Assembly: GCF_963664415.1 (NCBI RefSeq)
Contig: NZ_OY761442.1
Span: 62,001 to 126,000, forward strand
Direction of reading: 5' to 3'
DNA length: 64,000 nt
DNA from: an uncultured Desulfobacter sp.
Lineage (GTDB): Bacteria; Desulfobacterota; Desulfobacteria; Desulfobacterales; Desulfobacteraceae
This document shows, in pieces, positions 36,097 to 45,483 of the stretch. How positions within the stretch are numbered: the stretch's first letter is position 1; every line of letters begins with the position of its first letter. Below the pieces are notes generated by a model. The model saw nothing but the letters and a program-made list of their open reading frames with translations. It was not told the DNA's origin and searched no databases. The translations under genes were made by a program, and so were the position numbers.

Positions 36097-36268
36097 GCGC
36101 GTATAAAATCAGCTTTAAATTTGCATTTTTCATATTTGCTTTGGATAAAAGTTAAATCAAAAACTCAAAAAATTTGATCTATGTCAATGAAACGGCGCAA
36201 TGCCTTTGATAAAAATAATTCAGAAAGGCAACCTATGCAAAGAGTAATAAACATGAAAGGGAAATTCC

Positions 36269-36589
36269 ATGAAAGTTATAAAACTTACAGAAACCAACAC
36301 GTTTAACCCAGGAGCGATGAAAAGATTTTTTTTAGTTCAAACGTCTGAATTTTTTAAAATCATCAATTTTAATCTTGATGCCGGCGTGACGTTTCCTGTG
36401 CATTCCCACGATCTGGACGGGGAATTGTCCATCCAGGTTCTTGAAGGAAAGGGATGGTTTCTCGGGGAAGATGATACAAAAATTCCTGCCAATGAGGGGG
36501 ATATTCTAATTTCAGAAATCAGGGAGCCCCACGGGGTCATGGCGGACACTAAAATGCGGATCATCGTCACCATTGCCCCGCCGATCTGA
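36269..36589 (+). CDS. Small cupin-domain protein
   Basis: A 106-residue single-domain cupin. Motif 1 is FPVHSHDLDGELSIQVLEGKGWFL and motif 2 is IPANEGDILISEIREPHGVMA, with metal-ligand His, His, Glu and His in place. It would bind a metal and act as a small enzyme or sensor; the reaction is unknown. AAGGGAAA lies before the ATG. It stands alone between a broken regulator and the LOG-family gene. Confidence 0.8.
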   Translation: MKVIKLTETNTFNPGAMKRFFLVQTSEFFKIINFNLDAGVTFPVHSHDLDGELSIQVLEGKGWFLGEDDTKIPANEGDILISEIREPHGVMADTKMRIIVTIAPPI

Positions 36590-36753
36590 TAAGTCCGCCC
36601 TGTGGGGAAATATGATGCGAATACACGGCATGAAGAATATCTTTGAGGCTCTCCTCATCGCCAAGATGGGCCGAAAATCTTTGGTCTGCCCGGATAGGCT
36701 TCTTGTAATAGAGATTCATATTAAGGAAATCATATTGATACCTTAAAGCTGAA

Positions 36754-36781
36754 AGCCCAATGATGTTTGCACCCCTGGGCT
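36754..36781 (+). terminator. Weak terminator downstream of the cupin gene
   Basis: AGCCCA and TGGGCT pair across a 16-base loop and are followed by AATCGTATTTTTTC. The loop is long and the stem short, so this is tentative. Confidence 0.4.
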
Positions 36782-36795
36782 AATCGTATTTTTTC

Positions 36796-36824
36796 TTGAC
36801 GTACACGTGACCCGGATTTATGCT
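36796..36824 (+). promoter_or_regulatory. Sigma-70 promoter of the LOG-family gene
   Basis: TTGACG and TATGCT are separated by exactly 17 bases, about 57 bases before the ATG at 36882. Confidence 0.6.
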
Positions 36825-36881
36825 TGCTTTTTTGATTGTTCAGCTTTTTTGCACAGGCTCACTTGAAATTTAAGGTTTCTA

Positions 36882-39020
36882 ATGGACATACCCAAGATAG
36901 TCAGTCCGGACGGATATATTGACACCATTGCCCTTCGTTCCTCCGCAGAAGAGCAGGTAGATGTTCGATTTTTATTCCCCAAAGTGTCGGATTATATTGT
37001 ATCTTCTTTAAAGGAAGGAAAACCCTGGTTTTTTTCCGGCAGAAGCGGCAATGCCCAGATCGGCCTGCATACAGACACCCACATGCCCGGCGACCCGCCG
37101 CCGACACCGGAAATCGACGGATCAAAGATTCTGCTTTCCGGGCTTATTCGAAATCTGAACCCGCTTTTGACCAATGCCCTGGATCTATTTGAGACCGGGG
37201 ATGAGATAGGACGGCTGGTGGTCATGGACCCGGAACTGCGCATCCGGGATGTCCGTCATTATCTCCATAAACGGCTTTTTGTGGGCAACCGGGTGGGCAA
37301 AGGGTACTATGAAGGGTTTGACATCTGTCAGGAAATTGATCCTGTCACCGGACAAACCTGCGATTATATTGAGGTGGCACTCTCCGCTTTCCAGTATTGT
37401 TTTGAACCGGCCGCGATGATTCGTTCCAGTGTCGGTGCCGTGATTAAAAAAGGTCGAAGCGCCTTGAATGCCATTCGATCCAGGGTGCCTATGGATCCGG
37501 CCAAAACCCTTCTCAATCCTGGAGCGCTTTTTGTGGGCGCCGTCAAGATCTCTTTGGGTGATATTTACGGGATCATTGATGCCGTGGTCTCACCGGAAAA
37601 AGATGATATTATCCACTTACCCGCAAGAGTCCTGGACCCTTTCCGCACCTTCAGAAATCGGCAGGTAGAACTGTTCCATCTGGGAAAAACGCCGGTTCCA
37701 TTAAGTGACATCCGTATCCGCATCCGGTTTTTCAGAAGTCACAACCCTTTGACCGTCCCCTTGGAAAAGGCAAGGGTAAAAGAAGGATACCGGCTATGTG
37801 ATCTGCTCACCCATGCCGAGGTATCCAACCTGTTTGATATTCTGGATGATGATGCCATGGGGCTTATCCTGAACAAGGGGAATTTTATCCAGGTGCCCCG
37901 GGCTTTGGATATCAAAGGGGAGGCTCAGCTGGAGATTATTAAAAATTGTTTGGCAAAAAGTACCCAGCGCCGCCATGAACTATCTATCCCCAAAAGCATA
38001 GGTGACAGGCTTAAAGAGACGCTTGGCAAGCTTTCTGTTCTGGGTGGGGTCAATTCCCGGGTGTTCATTGGCCGGCAGTTTCCGGAACGCGAAGTTGTGG
38101 ATGCGCTGCGAAGAACCGGGTTACGTACCTTTCTTATCAATGCCGAAAATCCGTGCTTTGCCGACGACGAGATTCGGCACATGATCTCTTTGACCCATGC
38201 CGTCAATGATCCGTGCGAGTTCATGCGTTACGATCCTGTGATTGACAAGCTCTATTCTTTTTACCATGGGTGCTTTATGGAGCCTGATGACTGGGAGCGC
38301 TTTGACCGGGTACGGTTCTGGTTTGCATTTTATGGGTCACACACCAAGGCTGCGGACAACCGGCTGACCATTGATCTGATTAATCGCCTGGCCCTGCGTT
38401 TAGGTGATGAAATGGGCATTGTCCATGGTGGTGGCCCAGGCCTAATGAAGGAAGCCAATGATCTGGCACGTCGACACAACATCATGAGTGTAGGGATCGC
38501 CATAGAACTTGAAGGGGAGAACCAGGCTTCTTTAACCACCTGTGACGGACTGATTAAATATAATGAAGGCCTGCGCCTGGCCCGGCAGGATCATTTGCAG
38601 AAATTGAGCAATCTGCCTGTGATCAACACCGGTGGATACGGTAGTGCCGAGGAGTTGAGCATTACCATCACCTCCATGAAGATTCATGAAAATCCACTGG
38701 CGCCCATTATTCTTTTGGACCCTGATAATTTATGGGAAGATGCCAGAAAGCAAACCCAGAAAATCGCAGATAAACGATATGGGCCCGCATTCACCCCCCA
38801 CCTTGTAAAATCATGTAAGAATGCGGACCAGGCCGAGACCCACCTAATTGAATTTTTATCAGATCCGGATTCGTGGTATGAGAAGAACAATATACCGGCC
38901 CAAAGCGTCGAAAAAGCAAGGATCAAGGCGGCAAGAATCCGGCAGTCTTTTTTGTTCATTGATAATATGGAGGTGTTTTGCCGCCCTATCCCACGTCTTT
39001 CACCAGTTCAGGGGCTCTAA
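36882..39020 (+). CDS. LOG-family protein with a large N-terminal extension
   Basis: A 712-residue protein. The C-terminal third (about 455-640) is a Rossmann LOG domain with GIVHGGGPGLMKEAN (about 515) and the PGGxGT-like NTGGYGSAEE (about 583). These are the substrate loops of nucleotide 5'-monophosphate nucleosidases such as PpnN and cytokinin LOG enzymes. The first about 400 residues have no domain I recognise. Typical LOG proteins are 180-450 residues, so this is a long variant. Likely cytoplasmic; hydrolysis of nucleoside monophosphates to base and ribose phosphate is inferred. GGYGSAEE replaces the usual GGxGTxxE. Confidence 0.75.
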   Translation: MDIPKIVSPDGYIDTIALRSSAEEQVDVRFLFPKVSDYIVSSLKEGKPWFFSGRSGNAQIGLHTDTHMPGDPPPTPEIDGSKILLSGLIRNLNPLLTNALDLFETGDEIGRLVVMDPELRIRDVRHYLHKRLFVGNRVGKGYYEGFDICQEIDPVTGQTCDYIEVALSAFQYCFEPAAMIRSSVGAVIKKGRSALNAIRSRVPMDPAKTLLNPGALFVGAVKISLGDIYGIIDAVVSPEKDDIIHLPARVLDPFRTFRNRQVELFHLGKTPVPLSDIRIRIRFFRSHNPLTVPLEKARVKEGYRLCDLLTHAEVSNLFDILDDDAMGLILNKGNFIQVPRALDIKGEAQLEIIKNCLAKSTQRRHELSIPKSIGDRLKETLGKLSVLGGVNSRVFIGRQFPEREVVDALRRTGLRTFLINAENPCFADDEIRHMISLTHAVNDPCEFMRYDPVIDKLYSFYHGCFMEPDDWERFDRVRFWFAFYGSHTKAADNRLTIDLINRLALRLGDEMGIVHGGGPGLMKEANDLARRHNIMSVGIAIELEGENQASLTTCDGLIKYNEGLRLARQDHLQKLSNLPVINTGGYGSAEELSITITSMKIHENPLAPIILLDPDNLWEDARKQTQKIADKRYGPAFTPHLVKSCKNADQAETHLIEFLSDPDSWYEKNNIPAQSVEKARIKAARIRQSFLFIDNMEVFCRPIPRLSPVQGL

Positions 39021-39135
39021 TATAACGGTCACGGACCGTCTTTGGTCTTTGAGCGTGGTTCGGCCCACAACGAATATTGAAACATCTCTGTGGCTTACAG
39101 AAAGTTTCTTATAAAAAAGGAGTCAAAACAACATC

Positions 39136-40005
39136 ATGGAATCCAAAATGTGCTTCACACGTTTATCTGTATTTATGTTTGCAATTTTTTTGTTATCAGC
39201 CGGTGTCTCTTCGGTCAGTGCAAATTCGGTATGCGATCATGTTGACCTAGCGTGGTTACAATCCCAGGTGACTATACCTAAAGATGCAAAATTGGTATAT
39301 AAAAAAGAGCGGGGCGTTCTTTGTGAAGCCGTACTCTCCTTTGAAGGCGGTCTTGCACCGATATATGCGGGCAAGGATTTTATTGTTGCCGGGCAGTTGT
39401 ATAAAAAAGGTGTATCCATCACCCGGAAAACAATGGCCGGTCTGTCCGACGTTGCTGATGCAGAACGAAAAAAAGCCAAGGAGAAAGAAAAAAAGGCTGT
39501 TGAAATGCGTAAAGTTTTTTTCAAAACCCATGCCGCAGACCTGGCCGATCTGGTTTCTTTAAACTTTGCGCCGGGCGGGACGTCTGACAAGTTTATTTAT
39601 GTTATTTCGGACCCGGCGTGCAGTCACTGCAAGGCCTTGCTTGACAGTCTGGAAGAAGTAGCTGCTGAAATCGGCCTCGCCCTTAAACTGGTTATATATC
39701 CGGTTCTGGGTGAAAAAAGTAAAACCATGACAGCCCATGTCATCTGTAAACATCTGCGGTATGGTGCATATAAAACTTTGGAAACCGATGACGCAGTGCA
39801 AGGTTGTGAAAAGGCGGATCAACGCATAAATAAAACCTTTGATCTGCTTAAAAAGGCTGATATCTCTTTTGTGCCTCTGGTGGTGGCCCATGACGGCTCC
39901 TGGGTGGTGGAAGGCAATGATATATGCAGTGTCCGTGAACATCTGGGGCTGGATCCAGGCACCGGCGAAAAAGGCGGCGACTGCAAAAAGAACCAGGACG
40001 ATTAA
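39136..40005 (+). CDS. DsbC/DsbG-like periplasmic thiol protein
   Basis: A 289-residue protein with a signal peptide cleaved near SVSA/NSVCD (about residue 30). Next come a linker with a Lys/Glu-rich helix (about 108-125) and a thioredoxin-like domain with the active-site motif DPACSHCK (about 157). That is the DsbC/DsbG order: dimerisation region, helix, catalytic domain. It probably isomerises or reduces disulfides in exported proteins. AAGGAG is 13 bases upstream, rather far; an in-frame ATG at 39148 is an alternative start. Confidence 0.8.
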   Translation: MESKMCFTRLSVFMFAIFLLSAGVSSVSANSVCDHVDLAWLQSQVTIPKDAKLVYKKERGVLCEAVLSFEGGLAPIYAGKDFIVAGQLYKKGVSITRKTMAGLSDVADAERKKAKEKEKKAVEMRKVFFKTHAADLADLVSLNFAPGGTSDKFIYVISDPACSHCKALLDSLEEVAAEIGLALKLVIYPVLGEKSKTMTAHVICKHLRYGAYKTLETDDAVQGCEKADQRINKTFDLLKKADISFVPLVVAHDGSWVVEGNDICSVREHLGLDPGTGEKGGDCKKNQDD

Positions 40006-40013
40006 TTCTTTTG

Positions 40014-40046
40014 GGGCTGACCTGGTGTTTCACCATGGCCCAGCCC
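40014..40046 (+). terminator. Hairpin after the DsbC-like gene
   Basis: GGGCTG/CAGCCC with inner GGTG/CACC lies 9 bases past the stop. No T-run follows, so it is a weak or factor-assisted terminator. Confidence 0.4.
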
Positions 40047-40113
40047 AAACAAAAGTTTTAAGATCTTCGAAGGTTACGTTGATTTTATTATAAAATTTTC
40101 TATCCGGCGAAAT

Positions 40114-40142
40114 TTGACAATACGAAATATCCATTGATATCT
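40114..40142 (+). promoter_or_regulatory. Possible promoter of the glycogen phosphorylase gene
   Basis: A perfect TTGACA (40114-40119) is followed after 17-18 bases by a weak ATATCT/TATCTG element, about 100 bases before the start. Confidence 0.35.
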
Positions 40143-40239
40143 GTCTGGAATTTATGTAAATTAACAAAATAGTTCAAAATATTCTTACCAATCCTTGTTT
40201 GCGATTAAGATAACCGAATCATAAGTGGGGAAGTGCATC

Positions 40240-42717
40240 ATGGAAAATCAAAGAAGTTATCCGGGCAAAGCCCCGGAAACAGATGAGCAGCCTGCCACAA
40301 ATCTTAATGAAGATATTAAACATCACATTATGACTACCCTGGGAAACGATTTTTATCCTCCCAGAAAAGATACGTATTATAAGGGATTGGCCTATAGTGT
40401 CCGTGACCGGTTGGTGAAAAGGTGGCTCAACTCCCAGCGATCTTTTTACGATAAAAGCGCGAAACGGGTCTACTATCTTTCCCTTGAGTTTCTGCCCGGC
40501 CGTTTTTTAATGAATTATGTCACCAATATGCAATTGAACAAAGCGTGTGAAAAAACCCTGGAAGAAACCGGCTTTACTCTGGAAGATATTGAGGAGCAGG
40601 AGTGGGATGCAGGCCTTGGTAACGGGGGGCTGGGCAGGCTAGCCTCGTGTTACATGGACTCCATGGCCTCGTTAAATATTCCAGGATATGGCTATGGTAT
40701 TATGTATGATTACGGAATATTTTATCAAACCATTGTGAACGGGTACCAGGTTGAACAATGCGATAACTGGGTGCGCTGGGGCACGCCCTGGGAATTCAGA
40801 CGCCGGGGTTTTTTATATAAAGTTCAGATCTACGGCAGGTCAGAACCGTATAAAAACAGTGAGGGTAAGCAATGTTACCGGTGGGTGGATACCTTGGACA
40901 TTAATGCCATGGCCTGCGATATTCTTATCCCGGGGTACGGTACAAAAAATGTGAACAATATGCGGTTGTGGGCAGCCATGTCTACCGAGGATTTTTCTTT
41001 GCAGGAGTTTAATCAGGGCGACTACATTGGCGCCATGGAAAGCAAAGTGCTCACGGAAAATATCTCCAAGGTGCTTTATCCCAGTGATGAGAAAGAGGTG
41101 GGCAAGGAACTTCGCCTCAAACAGCAGTATTTCTTTGTGGCGGCTACATTCCAGGACATTATGCGCCGGTTTAAAAAGCACAACCCCGATTTTAAATTGT
41201 TGCCTGAACGGGTGGCCGTTCAGCTCAATGACACCCATCCCGCCATTGCCATTGCCGAACTTATGCGTCTGTTGCTGGATGAAGAAGATCTTGAATGGGA
41301 CAGCGCCTGGGACATTTGTGTAAAAACCTTTGCCTATACTAACCACACAGTGCTTCCCGAAGCACTGGAGACCTGGCCGGTCCGCCTTATTTCATGGTTG
41401 CTTCCCCGTCACATGGAAATTATCTACGAGATAAACGGACGATTTTTAAAGATGGTGGAAAAACAATATCCCGACAACCCCGAGTTATTGCGCCGGGTCT
41501 CTATCATTGAAGACGGCCAGGAACAACGGGTGCGCATGGCCCACCTGGCCATTGTGGGCAGTCATACGGTTAACGGGGTGGCGGCCCTTCATTCCCGGAT
41601 TATCAAAGATAAATTATTCAGGGACTTTAACATTATTTTTCCAGGCAAAATCATCAATGTCACCAACGGTGTAACACCGCGACGCTGGGTGCTCCAGGCA
41701 AACCCTGTCTTATCAGCACTTATCACCGATACCATTGGATCGGACTGGATTACCGATCTTGACCAACTCACAAAACTTATTCCCCATGCAGATAACCCTG
41801 AATTTCGTGAAAAATGGCGGCAGGTAAAATTTGCCAACAAAGAGCGTCTGGTGAAATATATCAAACGCAAAGTTAACATGGATGTAAGCCCTGATATGCT
41901 GTTTGATGTCCATGTAAAACGAATTCACGAATACAAACGCCAGCTTTTAAATATTTTCCATGTCATCACATTGTATAACCGAATCAAAAAGGATCCGGAT
42001 AAAGAGGTTGTACCAAGGACGGTTATTTTTGGCGGTAAGGCAGCGCCTGCCTATGTCCAGGCAAAATTGATTATCAAGCTGATCAATTCCGTGGCTGACG
42101 TTGTGAATAATGATCCGGACGTGAATCAAAAGCTTAAGGTTGTTTTTCTGCCCAACTATTGCGTTTCCCAGGCTGAAAAGATTATACCTGCAACCGATTT
42201 ATCAGAGCAGATTTCAACGGCAGGGCTTGAAGCTTCAGGTACCGGTAATATGAAATTTGCCTTAAACGGGGCGATTACCATAGGCACCCTTGACGGGGCA
42301 AATATTGAGATCATGGAAGAGGTCGGCGAAGACAATATCTTTATTTTTGGGTTGACGACCAAAGAGGTGGAAAAGAAAAAAGCACAAGGGTATGACCCCT
42401 GGGCGTATTACAACAGCGATGAAGATCTGAAAACCACATTGGATATGGTCCGGCTTAATCATTTTATTCCCGGGGAACCCAATCTTTTTCTGCCCATCTG
42501 GGATTCTCTGATGGCCCTTGGAGACCGCTATTTAGTTCTGGCCGATTACCGAGCTTTTATCCAGGCCCAGGAAAAGGTCCGCGCACTGTATCTGAATCAG
42601 GAGCAATGGACCCGCTGTTCTATCTTAAACACCGCAAATATGGGGAAATTTTCCAGCGACCGGGCTGTTCGAGAGTATGCCCGGGATATTTGGGGGATAG
42701 AGTCTCTGGATCATTGA
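40240..42717 (+). CDS. glgP: Glycogen/alpha-glucan phosphorylase
   Basis: An 825-residue GT35 phosphorylase of normal length. It has YYLSLEFLPGR near the N-terminus, GNGGLGRLASC, and the pyridoxal-phosphate lysine motif ASGTGNMKFALNGA (about 664-677). It releases glucose-1-phosphate from glycogen or maltodextrin. The start is taken at the ATG at 40240, which has GGGGAAG seven bases upstream, rather than the GTG at 40225. It is monocistronic and converges on metE across a shared hairpin. Confidence 0.96.
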   Translation: MENQRSYPGKAPETDEQPATNLNEDIKHHIMTTLGNDFYPPRKDTYYKGLAYSVRDRLVKRWLNSQRSFYDKSAKRVYYLSLEFLPGRFLMNYVTNMQLNKACEKTLEETGFTLEDIEEQEWDAGLGNGGLGRLASCYMDSMASLNIPGYGYGIMYDYGIFYQTIVNGYQVEQCDNWVRWGTPWEFRRRGFLYKVQIYGRSEPYKNSEGKQCYRWVDTLDINAMACDILIPGYGTKNVNNMRLWAAMSTEDFSLQEFNQGDYIGAMESKVLTENISKVLYPSDEKEVGKELRLKQQYFFVAATFQDIMRRFKKHNPDFKLLPERVAVQLNDTHPAIAIAELMRLLLDEEDLEWDSAWDICVKTFAYTNHTVLPEALETWPVRLISWLLPRHMEIIYEINGRFLKMVEKQYPDNPELLRRVSIIEDGQEQRVRMAHLAIVGSHTVNGVAALHSRIIKDKLFRDFNIIFPGKIINVTNGVTPRRWVLQANPVLSALITDTIGSDWITDLDQLTKLIPHADNPEFREKWRQVKFANKERLVKYIKRKVNMDVSPDMLFDVHVKRIHEYKRQLLNIFHVITLYNRIKKDPDKEVVPRTVIFGGKAAPAYVQAKLIIKLINSVADVVNNDPDVNQKLKVVFLPNYCVSQAEKIIPATDLSEQISTAGLEASGTGNMKFALNGAITIGTLDGANIEIMEEVGEDNIFIFGLTTKEVEKKKAQGYDPWAYYNSDEDLKTTLDMVRLNHFIPGEPNLFLPIWDSLMALGDRYLVLADYRAFIQAQEKVRALYLNQEQWTRCSILNTANMGKFSSDRAVREYARDIWGIESLDH

Positions 42718-42736
42718 ATCTTTTAACTATTATTTA

Positions 42737-42775
42737 AACGAAAAGTCACCTATCTTCTTGGGATGACTTTTCGTT
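42737..42775. terminator. Bidirectional hairpin between glgP and metE
   Basis: AACGAAAAGTCA and TGACTTTTCGTT form a perfect 12-base stem around a 15-base loop in the gap between two convergent genes. The A/T-rich stem base gives short U-runs in both directions. Confidence 0.65.
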
Positions 42776-42795
42776 CAAACAAAGTAAGTCGCTTG

Positions 42796-45072
42796 TCATA
42801 CAGTAGCAGCGCTGCGTAGCACTCTGGCTGCTTCAACCATATTTTTCAAAGCCGCCTTTGTCTCCGGCCAGGCCCGGGTTTTCAAACCGCAGTCCGGGTT
42901 GATCCACAGCCGTTCCCTTGGAATCCGCTTGGCCGCTTCTTTCATGTTGTCCACAATGAAATCTACGGTTGGCACATTGGGGGAATGGATGTCATACACC
43001 CCCGGCCCGATTTCATTGGGATAGGCGGTTTCGTCAAAGGCGTTTAATATCTCCATGTTTGACCGGGATGCCTCAATGGTTATGACGTCCGTATCCATGC
43101 GTGTGATGGCCTCAATGATATCATTGAATTCCGAATAGCACATATGGGTATGGATTTGAGTATCGTCCTTGACACCGTTGGCGGTAATCCGGAATGCCCC
43201 CACCGCCCAGTTCAGATATTCATCCCACTGGCTTTTACGCAGGGGAAGTCCTTCCCTTAAGGCGGCTTCATCAATTTGGATAATGGAAACGCCGGCCTTT
43301 TCAAGATCCAGCACTTCGTCTCTCATCGCAAGCGCGACCTGGCGGCAGGTGTCGGCCCGGCTTTGATCGTCCCGGACAAAGGACCAGTTTAAAATGGTGA
43401 CAGGGCCTGTGAGCATCCCTTTGACGGGTTTGTCCGTCAGGGACTGGGCATAGACAATCCACGAAACGGTCATGGGTTGGGGGCGGGACACATCCCCAAA
43501 AAGAATTGGCGGCTTAACGCACCGGGAACCGTAGGACTGAACCCATCCATATTGGCTGAAGGCAAAGCCGTCCAGCTGTTCGCCAAAGTACTCAACCATA
43601 TCGTTACGTTCGGCTTCGCCATGGACCAGTACATCCAGCCCGGTCTCTTCCTGGAATTGAATGGTGGTTTTCATCTGGTCCCGGATGCTGGCTGTATAGT
43701 CATTCAGTCCGATAGCCCTTTTTTTGAATTTAAGGCGCAGTGAACGTATCTCTTTGGTTTGGGGAAAGGAACCAATGGTGGTGGTGGGGTAAATGGGAAG
43801 GTTGAGTTTTTCTTTATGAAGCGTGACCCGTTTCGGGTAGGGTTGCTTGCGCTCTCCCCAACTGTCATCCACCTGGGCTAAACGTGCCTGGACCTCCGGG
43901 TTATGAATCCGGATTGATTCTTTGCGGTTTTTCAATGCCGTTGCGTTCTCTTTCAGTTCCGTTGCAACTATTGCCCGGCCCTGGTTTAACGCAAGTGCTA
44001 TGATCTCCAGTTCAACCAGTTTCTGCCGGGCAAAGGCCATCCAGCTTAAAAGTTCGGTATCCAGTTTGCCTTCTGCCTTTAAGTCCACAGGCACATGGAG
44101 CAAGGAGCAGGATGGGGCCAGCCATAATCTATCGCCAAGTTTCTCATGGAGGGGTGTCAGTTGATCCAGAATGGCATTTAAATCCGTTTTCCAGATATTT
44201 CTTCCGTCAATTACCCCCAATGACAATTCCATATGTTCGGGCAGGCGCTCAACCAGATTGGGAACCTGGTCTTTTCCCCGCACCGCATCGACATGAAGGG
44301 CTTGAATCGGTAGCGACAACGCTATATCCAGGTTCTCCTCAAGGGAGCCGAAATAAGTGGCCAGCATGATTTTTATCGATCCGTTTCCCAATGCCTGATA
44401 GGCTTGTTCCACCATATGTTTCCAGTCATTATCCAAATCCATGACCAGTAACGGTTCATCCATCTGTACCCACTCGATATCTTGGGCGGCCAGTAGATTT
44501 AAGAGTTGGGCATACTCCGGCAACAGGTCTTTGATCAGGTTTTTTTTGTCAAAACCTTCAGCCTTGCCTAAAAAAAGATAGGTCACGGGGCCGAGGATAA
44601 CCGGTTTGGGTCTTATCCCTGCCTTTCGTGCTTCTTGTACCTGGTCCAAAAGAGATTGGGCATCCAGGCAAAACGTTGTGGTGCTTTCAAACTCCGGGAC
44701 TATGTAGTGGTAATTGGTGTCGAACCACTTGGTCATTTCCCCGGCTGAAATCTGGTTGTCTTTTCCATCGCCTGCGGACTGTCCCCGGGCTGTACGAAAA
44801 TACCGGTCCAATGGTGACCCACAGGTTTCCCGGGCCCGGGCAGGAATGTTGCCCAGCATCCAACTGGTATCCAGAACCTGGTCGTAAAATGAGAAATCAC
44901 CCACCGGCACATAATTAAGCCCTTTCTGGTAGCCCCAATTTTTTTTTCGAAGCCGGACGCCAGTCTCAAGCAGCTCGGTTTGGGGTGTTTCTCCCCGCCA
45001 GTAAGATTCCAGTGCACGTTTAAGTTCCCGGTTGTCTCCGATGCGGGGAAACCCCAAGTTATGGGTTTTCAT
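42796..45072 (-). CDS. metE: Cobalamin-independent methionine synthase
   Basis: A 758-residue enzyme, the full MetE length, with two TIM-barrel halves. The zinc ligands are visible in HTHMCYSEF (His and Cys, about 640) and NPDCGLKTR (Cys, about 727). It transfers a methyl from 5-methyltetrahydropteroyl-glutamate to homocysteine. AAAAAGGAGG precedes the start. The gene is monocistronic. No recognisable SAM or cobalamin riboswitch is seen in the upstream 400 bases. Keeping a B12-independent enzyme is notable for a presumed corrinoid-rich sulfate reducer. Confidence 0.97.
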   Translation of the reverse strand: MKTHNLGFPRIGDNRELKRALESYWRGETPQTELLETGVRLRKKNWGYQKGLNYVPVGDFSFYDQVLDTSWMLGNIPARARETCGSPLDRYFRTARGQSAGDGKDNQISAGEMTKWFDTNYHYIVPEFESTTTFCLDAQSLLDQVQEARKAGIRPKPVILGPVTYLFLGKAEGFDKKNLIKDLLPEYAQLLNLLAAQDIEWVQMDEPLLVMDLDNDWKHMVEQAYQALGNGSIKIMLATYFGSLEENLDIALSLPIQALHVDAVRGKDQVPNLVERLPEHMELSLGVIDGRNIWKTDLNAILDQLTPLHEKLGDRLWLAPSCSLLHVPVDLKAEGKLDTELLSWMAFARQKLVELEIIALALNQGRAIVATELKENATALKNRKESIRIHNPEVQARLAQVDDSWGERKQPYPKRVTLHKEKLNLPIYPTTTIGSFPQTKEIRSLRLKFKKRAIGLNDYTASIRDQMKTTIQFQEETGLDVLVHGEAERNDMVEYFGEQLDGFAFSQYGWVQSYGSRCVKPPILFGDVSRPQPMTVSWIVYAQSLTDKPVKGMLTGPVTILNWSFVRDDQSRADTCRQVALAMRDEVLDLEKAGVSIIQIDEAALREGLPLRKSQWDEYLNWAVGAFRITANGVKDDTQIHTHMCYSEFNDIIEAITRMDTDVITIEASRSNMEILNAFDETAYPNEIGPGVYDIHSPNVPTVDFIVDNMKEAAKRIPRERLWINPDCGLKTRAWPETKAALKNMVEAARVLRSAATV

Positions 45073-45234
45073 AACGTCGATCCTCCTTTTTAAATTTTAG
45101 TGAAATGCCTTTGGTCAGATTATCGTCGACAAGACTATAGAGGAAATAAAAGCATGATGAAAAATGATATATCTTTACGTATTCATAAAAATAAATAATG
45201 AATTTGCGTTAGAACGGATAAATGCCATAAAGAA

Positions 45235-45293
45235 CACGAAGAACACGAAGTCCACGAAGAAAAGTCTTCTTCGTGGACTTCGTGTTCTTCGTG
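45235..45293. repeat. CACGAAG-unit palindromic repeat (REP/MITE-like)
   Basis: A 26-base arm beginning CACGAAGAACACGAAGTCC (45235-45260) is perfectly inverted at 45268-45293 around a 7-base loop. Each arm is built from three CACGAAG units. Similar CACGAAG palindromes are common as dispersed intergenic repeats in many bacterial genomes. It shares CTTCGTGG with the hairpins at 47.1-47.3 kb. Confidence 0.9.
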
Positions 45294-45402
45294 GTAAATT
45301 CAACTGACCGTATAAAACAGATTGGCCCTGGAATTTAAGCGTTTCAACGTTGAAATTATTTATTGAGGCTGGTACATCTGTTTTATAACCTTCATAGGTT
45401 AA

Positions 45403-45453
45403 GGGGCCCGGAAAAAAAACTTTCCCCTTTCATTAGTCTTTTTTTCCGAGTCC
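45403..45453 (-). terminator. Terminator of the ttdAB operon
   Basis: On the minus strand CTCGGAAAAAAAGACT pairs with AGTTTTTTTTCCGGG, with small imperfections, just past the ttdB stop. Confidence 0.55.
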
Positions 45454-45483
45454 CTCACCAGATCTTAAAATTCTTTGGGATTT

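Larger units (their letters stand above)
45073..45483. other. metE upstream region and ttdB downstream region
   Basis: Contains the metE leader, a CACGAAG-type palindromic repeat at 45235-45293 and a terminator-like hairpin at 45403-45453 for the fumarase/tartrate dehydratase operon. No gene is seen. Confidence 0.6.

Noticed and set aside
45073..45234. SAM or cobalamin riboswitch upstream of metE
   Set aside because: No B12-box or SAM-I core was recognised in the leader.
45235..45293. CRISPR-like repeat
   Set aside because: CACGAAG units form one inverted repeat, with no regularly spaced direct repeats and no cas genes.
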